Shown one piece after another: positions 13,701 through 25,900 of a stretch of DNA of 64,000 bases. Made by a program: the position numbers and the translations under genes. Source of the stretch: Diphasiastrum complanatum. Lineage: Eukaryota > Streptophyta > Lycopodiopsida > Lycopodiales > Lycopodiaceae. The stretch spans positions 452,453-516,452 of the forward strand of contig CM055111.1 in the NCBI GenBank assembly GCA_029204225.1. Reading direction: 5' to 3'. The notes beneath the pieces are model-generated. The model made no database searches, had not been told where the DNA came from, and worked only from the letters and a program-made list of their open reading frames with translations. The first letter of the stretch is position 1. Every line of letters starts with the position of its first letter.

Positions 13701-16700
13701 AAATTAATTATCATTTCATTAGAGAGAAGCTGCTATATAATGAAATAGATGTGGTGCATTGTAGGACATAAGACTAGCTAGTAGACATATTTATTAAGCC
13801 ATTAACTATTGATAAATTTTAGCTTTTTAGAGAGAAGCTATTTGTATGTAAGATAAACTATGACTTAAGGGAGAGCGTTAGAGTAGATAAGTCTAGTATA
13901 TCTAAACACTTGATCGGTATTACCATTTTTTTAGTTGTTTGGTACACGTTTTACACATGTGCATGTTAGTAAGTGAATAGAGAGTTGGGACACATGTCCC
14001 ATAAAGGAGACCATGGATATGCATCTTCTAAGAAAGCATATAAAGCATGCAGTGGTACTTCTCACAAAAAAAAAGACATTGTATATATGTACTCTCTTTT
14101 GTGAATACAGTTTTATGAAGCATTCTCTAGGGTTTGGTGTGCTCTCCTTTTCACTGATGAATGAGGATGATGTGTTGCTTGTTAAAGAAGCTAACTGTTA
14201 CTGCCAGCTAGATCTTGGCAGAAATACATCGATCCTTTGCATGTTGGGGTTTGGATCAGGCCACAAAAATCACAATGAATCAGATTCAGAATGCCTTTAG
14301 CTCTATGAGCTTGGCCTTTGGAAAATCTTGACTTTGCATGCTAGCCAAGAATACAAGTCTCACAAGTCTATTTTGGTGATGATGTCTAAGCTTTCGACAA
14401 GATTGTTGCAGAACTTCTAAAGTATAGATCTCATATGGAGTTCTAGGAATCGATGCCATAGGATATTCTTGTTTGATGAAGGTGTAGACAAATATTTTTT
14501 TTCTAATGTAAGTGCGCATTTATGGTCCTTGATGTATGGAGATGACCATCTCTATAACCTTTGACCAGAACATTCGAGTTGTTGTCTCGAATAAGACATT
14601 GGTTTGCATCAAATACGATGGTATGGCTTCGATCAACAATTCGATTGATAGATAATAAGTTCTTGGTCAGAGTTGGAACAGATAAAACATTCTTGATAAG
14701 TTGAGATGAGCCACCATCAAATCTGATGGTGACTGTTCCTATCTTTAGAGAGCTAGAGTCTCCAAGATGAATGTTGTTTTTATTATGTATGGAAAAAAAT
14801 TGCTTGAACAAATCTCGTCGAGATGCCATGTGTTGTGTCACACCTAAGTCGAGATACCAACAACTAGAATGTGAACGATTGTTCGATTCGGCCATAAACA
14901 GCTTTTGGTTATACATGTCTTCAAAAGCGTCAATAACTATAGTATGAACCTGTTGGTTCTTGTTCGCAAGAATTCTGCAGTCCTTTCTTTCTGCAATACT
15001 TGCAGAAGACTTTGGCATGTTGATGTTTTGACTTTTCCTACTGTGATGGATATTGAGTTTAAGAAGTATTGACAACACCTTTCTTTGAATGATGCTTCTT
15101 CTTTGAGTATAGTGCAACTAATTTGTCTGATGTAGAAACATCGTTTGACTTCCTTCAGAGTTCTTCTTGGAGAAAAATTGAAGTGACCTTTTGCATTGCT
15201 AAATCCGGTTGTGTAGAGAGCAACATGACTAAATGATCATAGGTAGTAAAAAGACTTCCTAAGAGAGTCATGACAACATCATTGTTGACAATAAGTGATC
15301 TGACTACAACAAGTTGATCAATCAATGATATAACATGATTAACATGGTCATTGATAGAAATCAATTCTAACATGCGAATTCCATCGATCCAGCCATTGCA
15401 AGATCGCCTCCGGGGTTCTATCCTTCTTTTCCCCAACAAAAACTTCAGGAGTAAACAAGGGTTGATGCACCAATTGCCTTAGCTGCGTCAATTCCTTGAG
15501 GTCCTGCTGATCCCGGCTGTGATTAGCTTGCATATCCACAATTTGTTGCTGTAGACTGTTAATAGCCAGCATCAAAGCATCAGGGTCTAAAATAGAGGTA
15601 GATACCGTAGCCTCTCTAGCAGGGGACATAGGCTGTGTGGTAGGAGTAGGCTCCATTTTTACAAGAAGAAGAGAGGTGAATTAAGAAAGAGATGATAGAA
15701 GAGAATCAAAAGTTGCTCAAGGAAGGTAGATACAAGGCTACTCTTGCTGTCTCTTCACAAACCAAATGGTATTGTCCATGGCTGCCAAAAGGAATAAGAG
15801 AGAGCAAAGAGAAGGATGCATCACCACCTCCACCTCTTTTCACAAAAAACAGATGCTTGGGAGAGGTATGCCTCCCTCTCCATGCCATCCTACTACCTGC
15901 CAAGTGGCCTTGCCTTGCCACCTAGCTTCCACCTCAGCTTACTGGCCAACTCCTGGCAATCTGCCAGTTGGCCTACAGCCCCCCTCCCCCCCCCCTTCTA
16001 TATCTTATTTTTCTTCAATCTGTCCATCGCTGGCAGACAGGGACAAGAAGAAGAAAAACTTGCTTAAATTTTCAGGGAGGGCCCCGATTTCACCAGCCAA
16101 GGATTTGGAAGAACTCGCAACAGAAGGGCGCTACCATCTGCCACCTGTCCCGGCCAAAAGGTGCCACGTGGCAGATCTGGCTCTGATACCATATGTTACA
16201 ATCCTACTTACTGCAAACCTCCAGGTGCCGGTTAACCACAAGAGACCGAACGATTCACGTTTCACCCCACTGTAGGACCTAATCCGGGTCCACCCACCGT
16301 GCCCTGGCCTGTGACCGTATCAAGCTGGATCCGACCTCCCTCCTAGACGGCGTCCCATACCACCGACTAGGCTCTCAGCCATCTCCTGCCTCACGCTAGC
16401 AAACATCCTGGCCGTGCACACGCTCTCCATCCACCTCCTCCTAGGTAGATAGAATGGATGGCAACTGAGCCTTCCTCCCCTTGTATACCTCCAAGGAGAG
16501 AGACTCCAAGCCATGTGCACACCTAGATCATGACACGTGGCAACCATGAGGTTCACGAGTCACCTTTCAAGTCTACAGGCCCAGTCATCGTCCAGTCTCA
16601 AGTCTGGGTTTGGGACCCAAGGGAGTTGGGTCCCTAACACCTTGCTCCCCCACCCCTCCATCCCCCCTCCTCCGCTCCACCTGCTGTCCACCGGCCACCC

Positions 16701-19700
16701 TCCTCTGCTCCACCTGCTGCGCTGCCCTGTCCATTTGCTGCTCCGGCCTCTTCCTCCGCTTCACCTGCTGCACCCCCCCCTCCTCTGCCCCGCCCACCTG
16801 CTGCCCCTCCCCTCCACTCCCCCTCCACAGCCCATCCTGCTATTGAGCAACAGGTCCCTCCTGCTGCGCAGCAGACACCTGCCCCTACTGCTGCGCAGTG
16901 GCAATCCCACTCGAGCCCTCCCTCACCCCCTGTCCCTTCCACTCTCATCTCCACCAGGGCTGCTCCAGATACGCCCTTCTTGTCTCATGCCGACTACACC
17001 GCCTCCAAATCCTTCGAGAATTTCCTAGGCTACCAACTGAAAGAACTGAAAGTAGATGTGCAAACTCTGAAACTGGAAATCATCCACCTACGCACAGAGA
17101 ACCAATAGCTCCGGACAGAAATTGAAAATAAATATGCTTCCCAGCCACAAGAAGAGACAAAGATGAAGGTTCAAGATTTGGAACAGCAACTGAGCCAACA
17201 CAAAGAATCGACCAAAACATGGGCTTCTATCATCACCAAGGACAAAGCTACCAGCCCACCTTGGACAGCCGATGGCGGAAGTAAGTCTCCCCCCTTTTCA
17301 TCATTCATTTCCGCTACTCTTACGGACGAGAAATTTTGAGATTCCAAGGCTCTCAATATTAGGGTATGAGGCATCGTTGACACCCAAAACGCCATTGACG
17401 AAGCAAAAAGACTTTTATGCACCACCCTAGGACACGATGCAGATAGTTTGGATACAGCATGGCGTTCTAAAAAAGACAAGGCTGCCTTGATCCTCCGCTT
17501 CACGTGAGTCGTGACATACATATTGTAAGGAAACCTTGCGGAAAAGAACCAAATTGAAAGACACCAAAATCTTCATGGATGATGACCTTACCTATATCCA
17601 AGTTGAAGAGAGACGCTAAGCACTCAAAACCGCGAAAGCTACCGGAGGACAAGTGATCTACCGTGATGGAGTTGTTCGGTACCTCGATGGTACTGCATCC
17701 AAAAACACTTCACTACATACTGCTGCATCATTTTCCTTTCCCTCCAAACCACATCGGCGCCCACCCACTTCGTCACACCCTATCCGACCTCCCTGGTTTG
17801 ACACCGAGTGTCGTTTCCTCCATCTCCAAGTCACCCAAGCTAGATTGCATTATACACACCTTCTTGCAGCTCGTCGATCTTTCCATCATGCCCTTCGATG
17901 GAAGAAACGGATGTATGAAACTCAAAAAGGGAAAAGCTTAGTCGATTCCCTTTGCAGTTCCTCCTCCGGTGCCTTCTGGAGAGAATTCATCCCCCGTACC
18001 CCACCTCCTCCCCTCACTGACCTTCATATCTGGACTACATACGCACTACCTTATATACTGCACCCACGGACACACCCATCTCCATTTCTTCCCGATCGAC
18101 TACTTTCACTTTCTTAACCCCGGACATGGTTCTGACGGCCATCAAAAGACTGAAAACCCGTCGCACCCGTGATATTGACGACCTTGAATGCGAACTATTC
18201 ATCCATGCTACAGATACATTTTCACCAACCCTAGCCACTTTGCTCAATCGAGCAGTTGTCTCTGACTTCCCTTCCTCTTGGTGTACCAACATCATCCATC
18301 CCATTCACAAAACTGGTGACCCCATGGACCCTGATAATTATCGCACCATTATGATTGGGCATATCATTGCTAAGTTATATGGCACCATCCTCCAGTCAGC
18401 GGTCAGTTATGAGGCAGAGTCTAGGAGATTACATGCATTGGGCAAGGCGGGTTTCAAGAGACACTACTCCACCACAAATCATATCTTCACCCTTCGGGCC
18501 ATTATTGAGGAGGCTAGACACAGGAGAGAGTGGGCTACTATTGTTTTGTTCACAGATGTTTTTCTTTATTACAATTTTGGAGTCGTTTTATACGCTCCAC
18601 GGTTACCACATACTTGACATGTACTTCATTAGTCTTATATGCCTTTTGGCATGGAAAAGACATTAATAAAGCTTTCTTTCTTTCTTTCTTTCTTTCTCTC
18701 TCTCTGATTAGAACTTTGAGTTTCAACTTAGCAGAGCACATAATCACAATGCACATTGCATAATTAAACTGACAATACTTGAAACTTCGAAGTTGGAAGT
18801 GCAAACTTCAAACAGAAACACAAATTACAAGTCCAATGTTGAATGCTCAAGAGTCATGAGTCACGAGTCAAGACTCAAGACTCAAAATTTAAATCATCCC
18901 AATCATAAATGCATAAAATATAAATTTTAAAACTTATAATTGATTCCGATAATCGGATTTCAATGGTGTCAATCTTCAAACTTCAGAATCCATATGTGTC
19001 CACTATAATGTCTGATGATATGTAAACAATAATATGTATAATATCATGACTCATCAGTGCTGTCTACTTTCTCCTATTCTAGACTTGAAGCTCTCCTAGC
19101 TCTGAGCCTCCTCCGAGCAGGTGTTGTCGAGCCTACTGTGGTCTCTTCTTGAACGTCAAGGACGAAGTGCTCATTGCTCATCCTCATCCTCATCCTCATT
19201 CTCCTTAGACCCCTCCTCCACATACTCCTCCTATGAAGACTCTGACCCTGACAATGCCTCAGGCTCGAAGTCGTCATCGGGGCTGTGAGCAAGAGAGCTC
19301 GTACCCTCTCCTGCCATCTTCCTGCGCGCTGCTTGAGTGACAGGCTCACACGCACCAATCAAGATCAACATAAGAGATTAAAGAGAACTTAGATTAATTG
19401 AGCATAGCTCTCTACAATGGAATGAATTGAAATGGGGCACCAGCCCTCCTTATAATTTCTCTAGTCCTTACCAAAAACTAAAAGCAAAAAGCAAAAAGCT
19501 GATTACTATAGTTGCTCTCTATTTTGGGTAAAGACCCTTATTAAATTTCTAAGTGAAAAATCATATTCTATTCTAGAACTAGTGCACCCTCTTACGTGCA
19601 AGACTAATTAGCTTGACTTTAGGACTTTTACTTTGATATACTAAAAATAGAAATGGCCCCTAAAATAACTCGCAGGCATGGCCAAACCAACATTAGACGT

Positions 19701-22700
19701 GCAAATAAACATTAATTTCTAACACCTATGTACCTTTTGGAATTACCAAGACATCTCTCTCTCTCTCTCTCTCTCTCTATCTTACACCTTAAATTATCAG
19801 ATGTAGTTATGTATAAGAATCATCTATAATTAGCTTGTGACTTTCAAGATGTAGTGTGCACTGTGCATCCCCATAAATGACGAAGACATAAACATCCTAC
19901 AAGATAGTCCTATAAATGCCAACTGTGGATGGAAAAACTTTATAAGTACGTCTTTATTTCCTAAGATATTGCCCTTCACAGACACTCGCTTAATTCATGC
20001 AAGCCCTAAATAAGTACGTTTAAAGAAAATGATCGAAATATAATCTCCTCTTCCACTACTAGATTCTTAGCCTCCAATCGTATGTGATATACGCTTCCCA
20101 CACTTGCACAATGAGTAAGACTAGAATGCAATTGCATGGCAAGACAACCCTACTACCTTTGAACACTTATCAGTAGGAAAGTAATAGGTAGCATTCTAAA
20201 CATCCCTATCCAAGCCCATCCTCGGTTCGCTGAAACGAGACCAAATGTATCTCTCCTGCTTGTCCCTGTAGACCACCTCAAAAATCTGATGCACCTAATC
20301 TCTATATAAACAAGCCACCCCTCTCAAGCCACAACCACTAGGCGATCTAATCTCAGATCTGAAAACTGATTCCAATCTGAAACCCGAGAAAGATGGTAAC
20401 TCGCTCTCAGAGCTCTCACGAGTCTTAATCAGGAAGAGGATATCACCCCACCCACCATAAAATCTCTCAAATCACTGGCCGAAGCAGAAGAGAGCATACC
20501 ATTACATTTCCATGGTCCAAATTTCAATGAATGTGGATGGGTCCCTGGGTTGCTCCCAAACCCGGGATACCCAAATGCCTATCTCTTGATTGATTTCCAT
20601 CAATATACCTAACCACCAGAAATCATGGCCTATGGGAATTGGAGCTCTGCTGAAGTATGAAAGGATAGACAGTGCTGGTTGGAAGGGGGGGGGGGGGGGA
20701 AGAGAGAGAGACCCACCCACATGCTCGCGTAATTGCACTTATTTATTGTTGTGGATTGTTTGAAAGGCCAAGGTTTTTTCATGAACTATTATTTATGTTT
20801 TGGTGAGCATGTCTTGTACTTCTTTAAGAGAAGAATTTGTATAATTGTAAAGATGGCGGAGCTTAAAGATCGGCTTATACACTATGCAGGGATTTGTTGC
20901 AAGGCCAGAAACTCAGCCAGATGGTTCAGTTAACCTTATGACATGGCAGTGCACATTACCAGGAAAAGTTGGTGTAAGTAGTTAAGGAGCTTTTTTACAT
21001 AATAACACGTTTTAATATCTACTATCCAGTAATTAGTCTTATTATTTTTGTTCTTATTTCATAACTTGAAGGTGTAGTATGGGGGAATCTTGCTAATCAC
21101 GTTGCCTATTGTCTATATTAGTGTGATGATCTGTTTTTACTCAGAGAACTAGAATTGTTCTTTCTGTTATCAAAGTCACTGCAACTAGCCAACCACACTT
21201 GGGGAGTTTTATTTTTAAGTCAATAAAGAGTACATCAAGCTTAATTTCTGGATTTTTGTAGAATTCGACAAAACTCAGGATCTAAAATAAGAACTATACA
21301 GCTAACTAAGCCATCGAGGAAAATTCTTAGTATAAGAGAACTTCATATGAAGTTCCAGGCATACTATGCCTATTATGGCCCTTCAGTTGTTGAGGTTTTT
21401 ACTTGCTCACGACTCTCGCTATATAAAGGGCGGGTGTGAACTTTTTCCTCTATCTATCACTTGTTGCCCTATCGGTTTTAGCTTGTGGCCAATATGGGGC
21501 TTTTCTTCTTTGGCTAAGAAGGGGATATTCTCATCTGAATCAGCTGGAAGGTTCTTGAAGTTCTGGAGTGAGTTTTTGATTTGCTCGAACACCACATTAA
21601 ATGCTGTAATACAAGAGGGCTGTATGATCAACGTGGAAAAGGTAGCAGTAAAAGAGGATTGTAACATGCTAGAGGTAGCAATTGTTAGACTGCTACTCCA
21701 CCTGGGACTATGATGAAGAGCTATGTAGGAGGCATCAATGAAAGAACAATATGGCAAAAGAAACTTCTTGTAGCAATAATGTCAGCGATGAGGCTGATGA
21801 TCTAGTATCTATACTACTTTGGGCAGTGATGAAAATAGCTATGAGTAATTTCTTTGGGCAGCAATGCACAGAGCTACAGGAAACATAGGAGAGAGTGTGT
21901 CCGGTGGGAAGTAGAGTGCATATTCTGATTGCTTATTAGCAGGGGAAACCCCTTGGGTTAAATAAGCATTGTAGAATGATGTGGCTGCGATCGGGGATAC
22001 AATTGCTTTAGTTTTAGTGCTAGTTAAATAGTTGGTTAGGTAGTGGATGGGCAGTCCCTAGTTAGTTATAGTGCTAGTTTAGTTTTTGTTTGCTCTAGCT
22101 ATGAAGGTAATTTTAGACATGCATGTTTAGTTTGATATATTGCTATTATTTGTCTTCAATGTTTTCGTTATACAACGAAAGTGCAAGGTAGGTTATGCTT
22201 GCCATGTTTATGTTTCATAATTTATTATTCTTATTTCTACTGCCCACATGCAGTCCATGTTTCACAATGTCGAATCAACTGAATCACTTTCTTTCTGTCC
22301 CTATGCCTTAGTAATGGTGGAATGAGGTATAACATACCTCCATCACTTCAGCAGATGACCTCAATTTATAAGCTTCTTCATATTTTTCAAAATTGTTGGA
22401 TAATCTTTGAAAATTTCCTCATCTACCCACTTTGGATTAGTGGTAGGGTATTTTTGATTGAGTTCAAGGAGAAGAATTTTGGAAATGTTTCTTCCTTTGC
22501 CTATGTGTTCCCTGTGGAAGATAGTTGACTCTTCAGTGAACCTGCAATGTTTGAATCCTGGGGAGTTGGTCCATGTAAGCCTTCAGGATAACAAATATGA
22601 AACACATTATGGATACCACAATTAGAAGGCAAGCCTAAATGATATGCATCATTTTTACGACTTCTGAAAATGGACCATTGTATGTTAATAGTAACTCTAT

Positions 22701-22841
22701 CTATATATATATATTCCCCCGCTAGATTGTTTTAGTTTCGTTTTGTCAAACCTAAGTAGAATCCAATGCCATTCCTGAATTACCACATTTTTTCCTATTC
22801 TTGTTTGCTGATTTTAGAACCATAGTGTGGTAGTGATACAT

Positions 22842-22916
<75 letters not shown>

Positions 22917-25900
22917 GGCTCTCTGCATGTCATGATGGCGCCCTATGATCGCTGCTGCATTGCTGCTGATGCGCTAAGCTTGATGGATGCTAGGTGTTAG
23001 TGTCAATAAAATAGCCATTAAGGGGGGTGTTGAAAAATACCTATTTTACTTCTTGAGGCTTTGTATTATTGTAACTTGAAAGTTGTGCATACACCATGGG
23101 GGTTAAATGAAGTACATCGTGAACCCATCTTATGCACATTTTGGCAAGTAGGTCAAGCAGGACACATGGTCCATTTCATACCTGGAGCTGAATTTAAGAA
23201 GTGACACCTCGTGGGTAACCATCATGCATGTATGACACATGGAACCCGAGATCTTTTGGATTGTGCAGGGTTTCCATGGCCTCCCATATTCGCTCAGTGG
23301 AATCCATCTCTCTTGTCAAGGAGCTTGAGCTATGATGTTTGCTACCTTTCTTGATTCTCCATGTATTTGAATGATTTCTTTATGCTATTGTTGTGTTTAT
23401 TGTCTCTATCGTAGTTATGATGCTATGTAGGATGATCTATAGGTTTTAACACTTTGCCGGGAGTATTGCTAGTTCAGGTTAAAATTGTTTTCGACCCCCT
23501 ACAAATTTGACTTCATTGTTGTAATTTGGCTTGAAATGTTGTAATTTTTGTGATTCTGAATACTTAAATCAGTTTCAGTCTTGTGTGTACTTCCTTAGTT
23601 GTAGTGGACTGTGATTGTTCTTGGAGTCCATGACTTCAGTTCTAGGAGTGCACTTTCTAGTTCTGGTCCCAAAATTGAGGGGAGTTATCGACCATGCATT
23701 AGGTTGTTAAGTTACACGCTCATTCTGGATTCTGGATTCAGTTCCACCTTAGATCCTGGAATGATCTGGTGGCACTAAAGAATTTGACTCACCAGAATAA
23801 CCATTCAGAAAGAATATTGTCATTTATTTAACTAGAAACAGTACAATCATTATGTAGGTATAACAATATCATGGGAAAGCAAAAAATTTTGGGATCACAT
23901 TGTTCACTCCATAAAAAATCTGCCCAGTTCAAATTTCCGATGCCACTCTTAAATTTGAGTAACGATTTGTTATTTTTTTTTACCACATTCATACCGTCCT
24001 TATTGTTCACTTCATAGAAAATCTGCCCACTTCAAATTTTCGATGCCAATATCTTAAATTCGAGTGACGGTTTGACATTTTTTTTCTTTGTACCACATTC
24101 ATACTGTGTGAAATAGTACTTTTTTTTTTGAGTTAAATACAATTTTGAAGTTGAACATAGTTTTTATCCAAACACCTGGTTTGAGCGTTAAATCTTTCAA
24201 TTTGACCCTCCATTGCACTATAATCAGGACCCAAGTGATATTGGTGTCCTGAACTACAGCATCCTTTCTCGTCTATCTCTAACTCTAGCAAGGGTATCTT
24301 GACACCCTTGAGAATGGTATCCACCTGTAATAAATCCTCTTTGCTGTGGCATTTTTTTCTTCCATTTTATGCGAAGCTTTAATAAAAACAGATACCTTGT
24401 GAGATGTCTTTTGAGTCATGGAATTGTATCCCAGGCTTTAAGAGTTTCGATGATTTATCGATCAGAACGAATAGAAGTGGAACCTAATGTATGAAGTAAG
24501 CCCCAGACTAGGTCTATAGGGAATGAGTTTTTAATGTCAGTCCATTCGAGTATTAAATAATCTACAGACCTTAGCTGTCAAACCGGTAGTAAACAAGTGG
24601 TTCTTAATAAGGTTATCAATAATCAGACCAAGCTGTGGTAATCTTATTAAGTTGATAACTTGTAAAGATACTATTGAGAACTATAGAAATCACCAAATAG
24701 TACGGACAAACAAGGATTTGATAACTTGTACATTTTACATACAAACCGATGTACAAACATCATGTAACTCTGCAATGAAGCCTTATTTGGGATGGGACCT
24801 CCATGGCTTATCTAGTAAAAGGCAGTCTATAAAACGCAAACTTATAGCAGAGGAAAATGCTGTTTAATGACCTACAATTGTTGGGTCAGCCATGGATGAG
24901 CTGCACATGAGGGAGATTGTGGCTCTTTGGCTCTCATTGAAGTTACACAAGAAGAAAGAAGGGGAAGCGCTACTGCAGCTACAATATCCATTCGAATTGT
25001 GGGCTCCAATTTGCCAATTTCTACTGGGTCGCTATCCTACTTGGCAACATCACAAGCCTTGCACTCTTGTAGCTACGTTCCCACTTATGAGTTGTTGCCT
25101 GTGCCAGCTCACTTCCAAGACCTTTCACTTCCACTTGTTTCGAGATACTGCAAAAGAAAAGCAGCTTTTCCTTTATAAATATTCAATGTGATTTACTTTT
25201 ATTTTTATGTTGAGCGTGAAACAATGTTTGAAGATAGTGATCATTGGGTGAATGATGGTGCTAGGGTAGTATTTATTGCAATGTATACTTGCCACCATGT
25301 TGATCTGCACTGGAATCCGATTCTTCATCTATTGTAAGTAGCTTATCAAAAGAAAGGATTTGCAGGGCTGTCAATATGATTTAATGGGATTGCTGGTCCA
25401 ATTCTCACGTATAACCATGTGCTACTGCTTCCTCCTGCTGGTGGATACCAATGTGCTTTTGATTCCTGTCAAGCACTACAGAAGGCTTCTATAACATTAA
25501 CACATTTCCTACATAGATTTTGGATTCTTCTTTTAGAGTAATCTACCACAAGCCTGTTCAAGAGATGAGAACATTAACACCTATGTACCAATGCGTTTGT
25601 GCAAGCCAAGGAATTCATATACTCAAAGACCTGCAGCCCTCATCAACGTCACGTTTGGCCCTAACCAGGCTCCAAACAGTGAACTTAGAATTTTATTTGA
25701 AGGTCGAGGACCTGTTGGTTGCAAACCATCATTTCAGACAGTAAGATCTATCAAGGACAAGACCTACAAATCAAGAACCTGACTAGAATTCGCAAGGGAT
25801 TGGATGGGACGACCAGATCTTAAAGGTCCAAGAACCGCATGAAGTTAAAGTCCAGCTATTTATTTTACCTTTTGTATGGGCCTAGTCTAAATTGGTTGTC

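Larger units (their letters stand above)
10839..16639 (-). mobile_element. Ty3/gypsy chromovirus copy 2, both LTRs, RT deleted
   Basis: The ends are two 446-bp LTRs (10839-11284 and 16194-16639), TG..CA, flanked by CCTTG. The PBS is at 16178-16191. Reading the - strand: gag (split by a copia patchwork), protease, RNase H, integrase, and a chromodomain-like tail near 11385-11405. RT is missing entirely, with a joint near 12540 from protease linker to RNase H. The element must have been copied by enzymes from elsewhere, or lost RT after insertion. It sits in a LINE within SCE1 intron 1, antisense to SCE1. Confidence 0.9.
10811..17640 (+). pseudogene. LINE ORF1 (RNA-binding protein), interrupted
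   Basis: The ATG at 10811 opens a frame that reads through the target site and, skipping the chromovirus and one CCTTG, continues in frame from 16645 as a proline/alanine-rich stretch and a coiled coil ([18 protein letters not shown]). The frame reaches TAG at 17106-17108 and resumes after it. Downstream pieces, with further stops near 17338, look like the RRM-type ORF1 domain: ALNIRV, then AALILRF and [19 protein letters not shown]1 proteins of this type bind LINE RNA. The insertion point between codons 9 and 10 is direct evidence of nesting. Confidence 0.65.
10745..18705 (+). mobile_element. second LINE, split by a chromovirus
   Basis: LINE parts are 10745-10838 and 16645-18705; the middle is an inserted chromovirus. 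Parts in order: 5' end, ORF1 (coiled coil and RRM-like domain), post-endonuclease region, RT N-terminal half, 3' UTR hairpin, and a TTTC/TC tail. The endonuclease and the RT C-terminal half are missing, so the copy is dead apart from any structural role. Sense to SCE1. Confidence 0.75.

Noticed and set aside
15766-16275. 169-codon + strand frame
   Set aside because: Lies in the chromovirus leader and crosses into its LTR, with no domain.
16634-16954. Glycine-rich - strand frame
   Set aside because: Antisense shadow of the Pro/Ala-rich LINE ORF1.
16537-17028. 163-codon proline/leucine-rich frame
   Set aside because: It starts inside the chromovirus LTR and reads the LINE ORF1 out of frame.
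19074-19358. 94-codon - strand frame with RMRMRM repeats
   Set aside because: Low-complexity trinucleotide repeats explain it.
20502-20738. 78-codon - strand frame
   Set aside because: Depends on a homopolymer G run for its proline tract; no domain.
21366-21757. Overlapping 115- and 112-codon frames on both strands
   Set aside because: Neither has a domain or plausible splice context, and overlapping frames on both strands suggest chance.
22845-22914. Regulatory GAGA-type site
   Set aside because: TC microsatellites are too common here to call any one regulatory.
24892-25191. 99-codon + strand frame in SCE1 intron 2
   Set aside because: No recognisable domain and no splice support.
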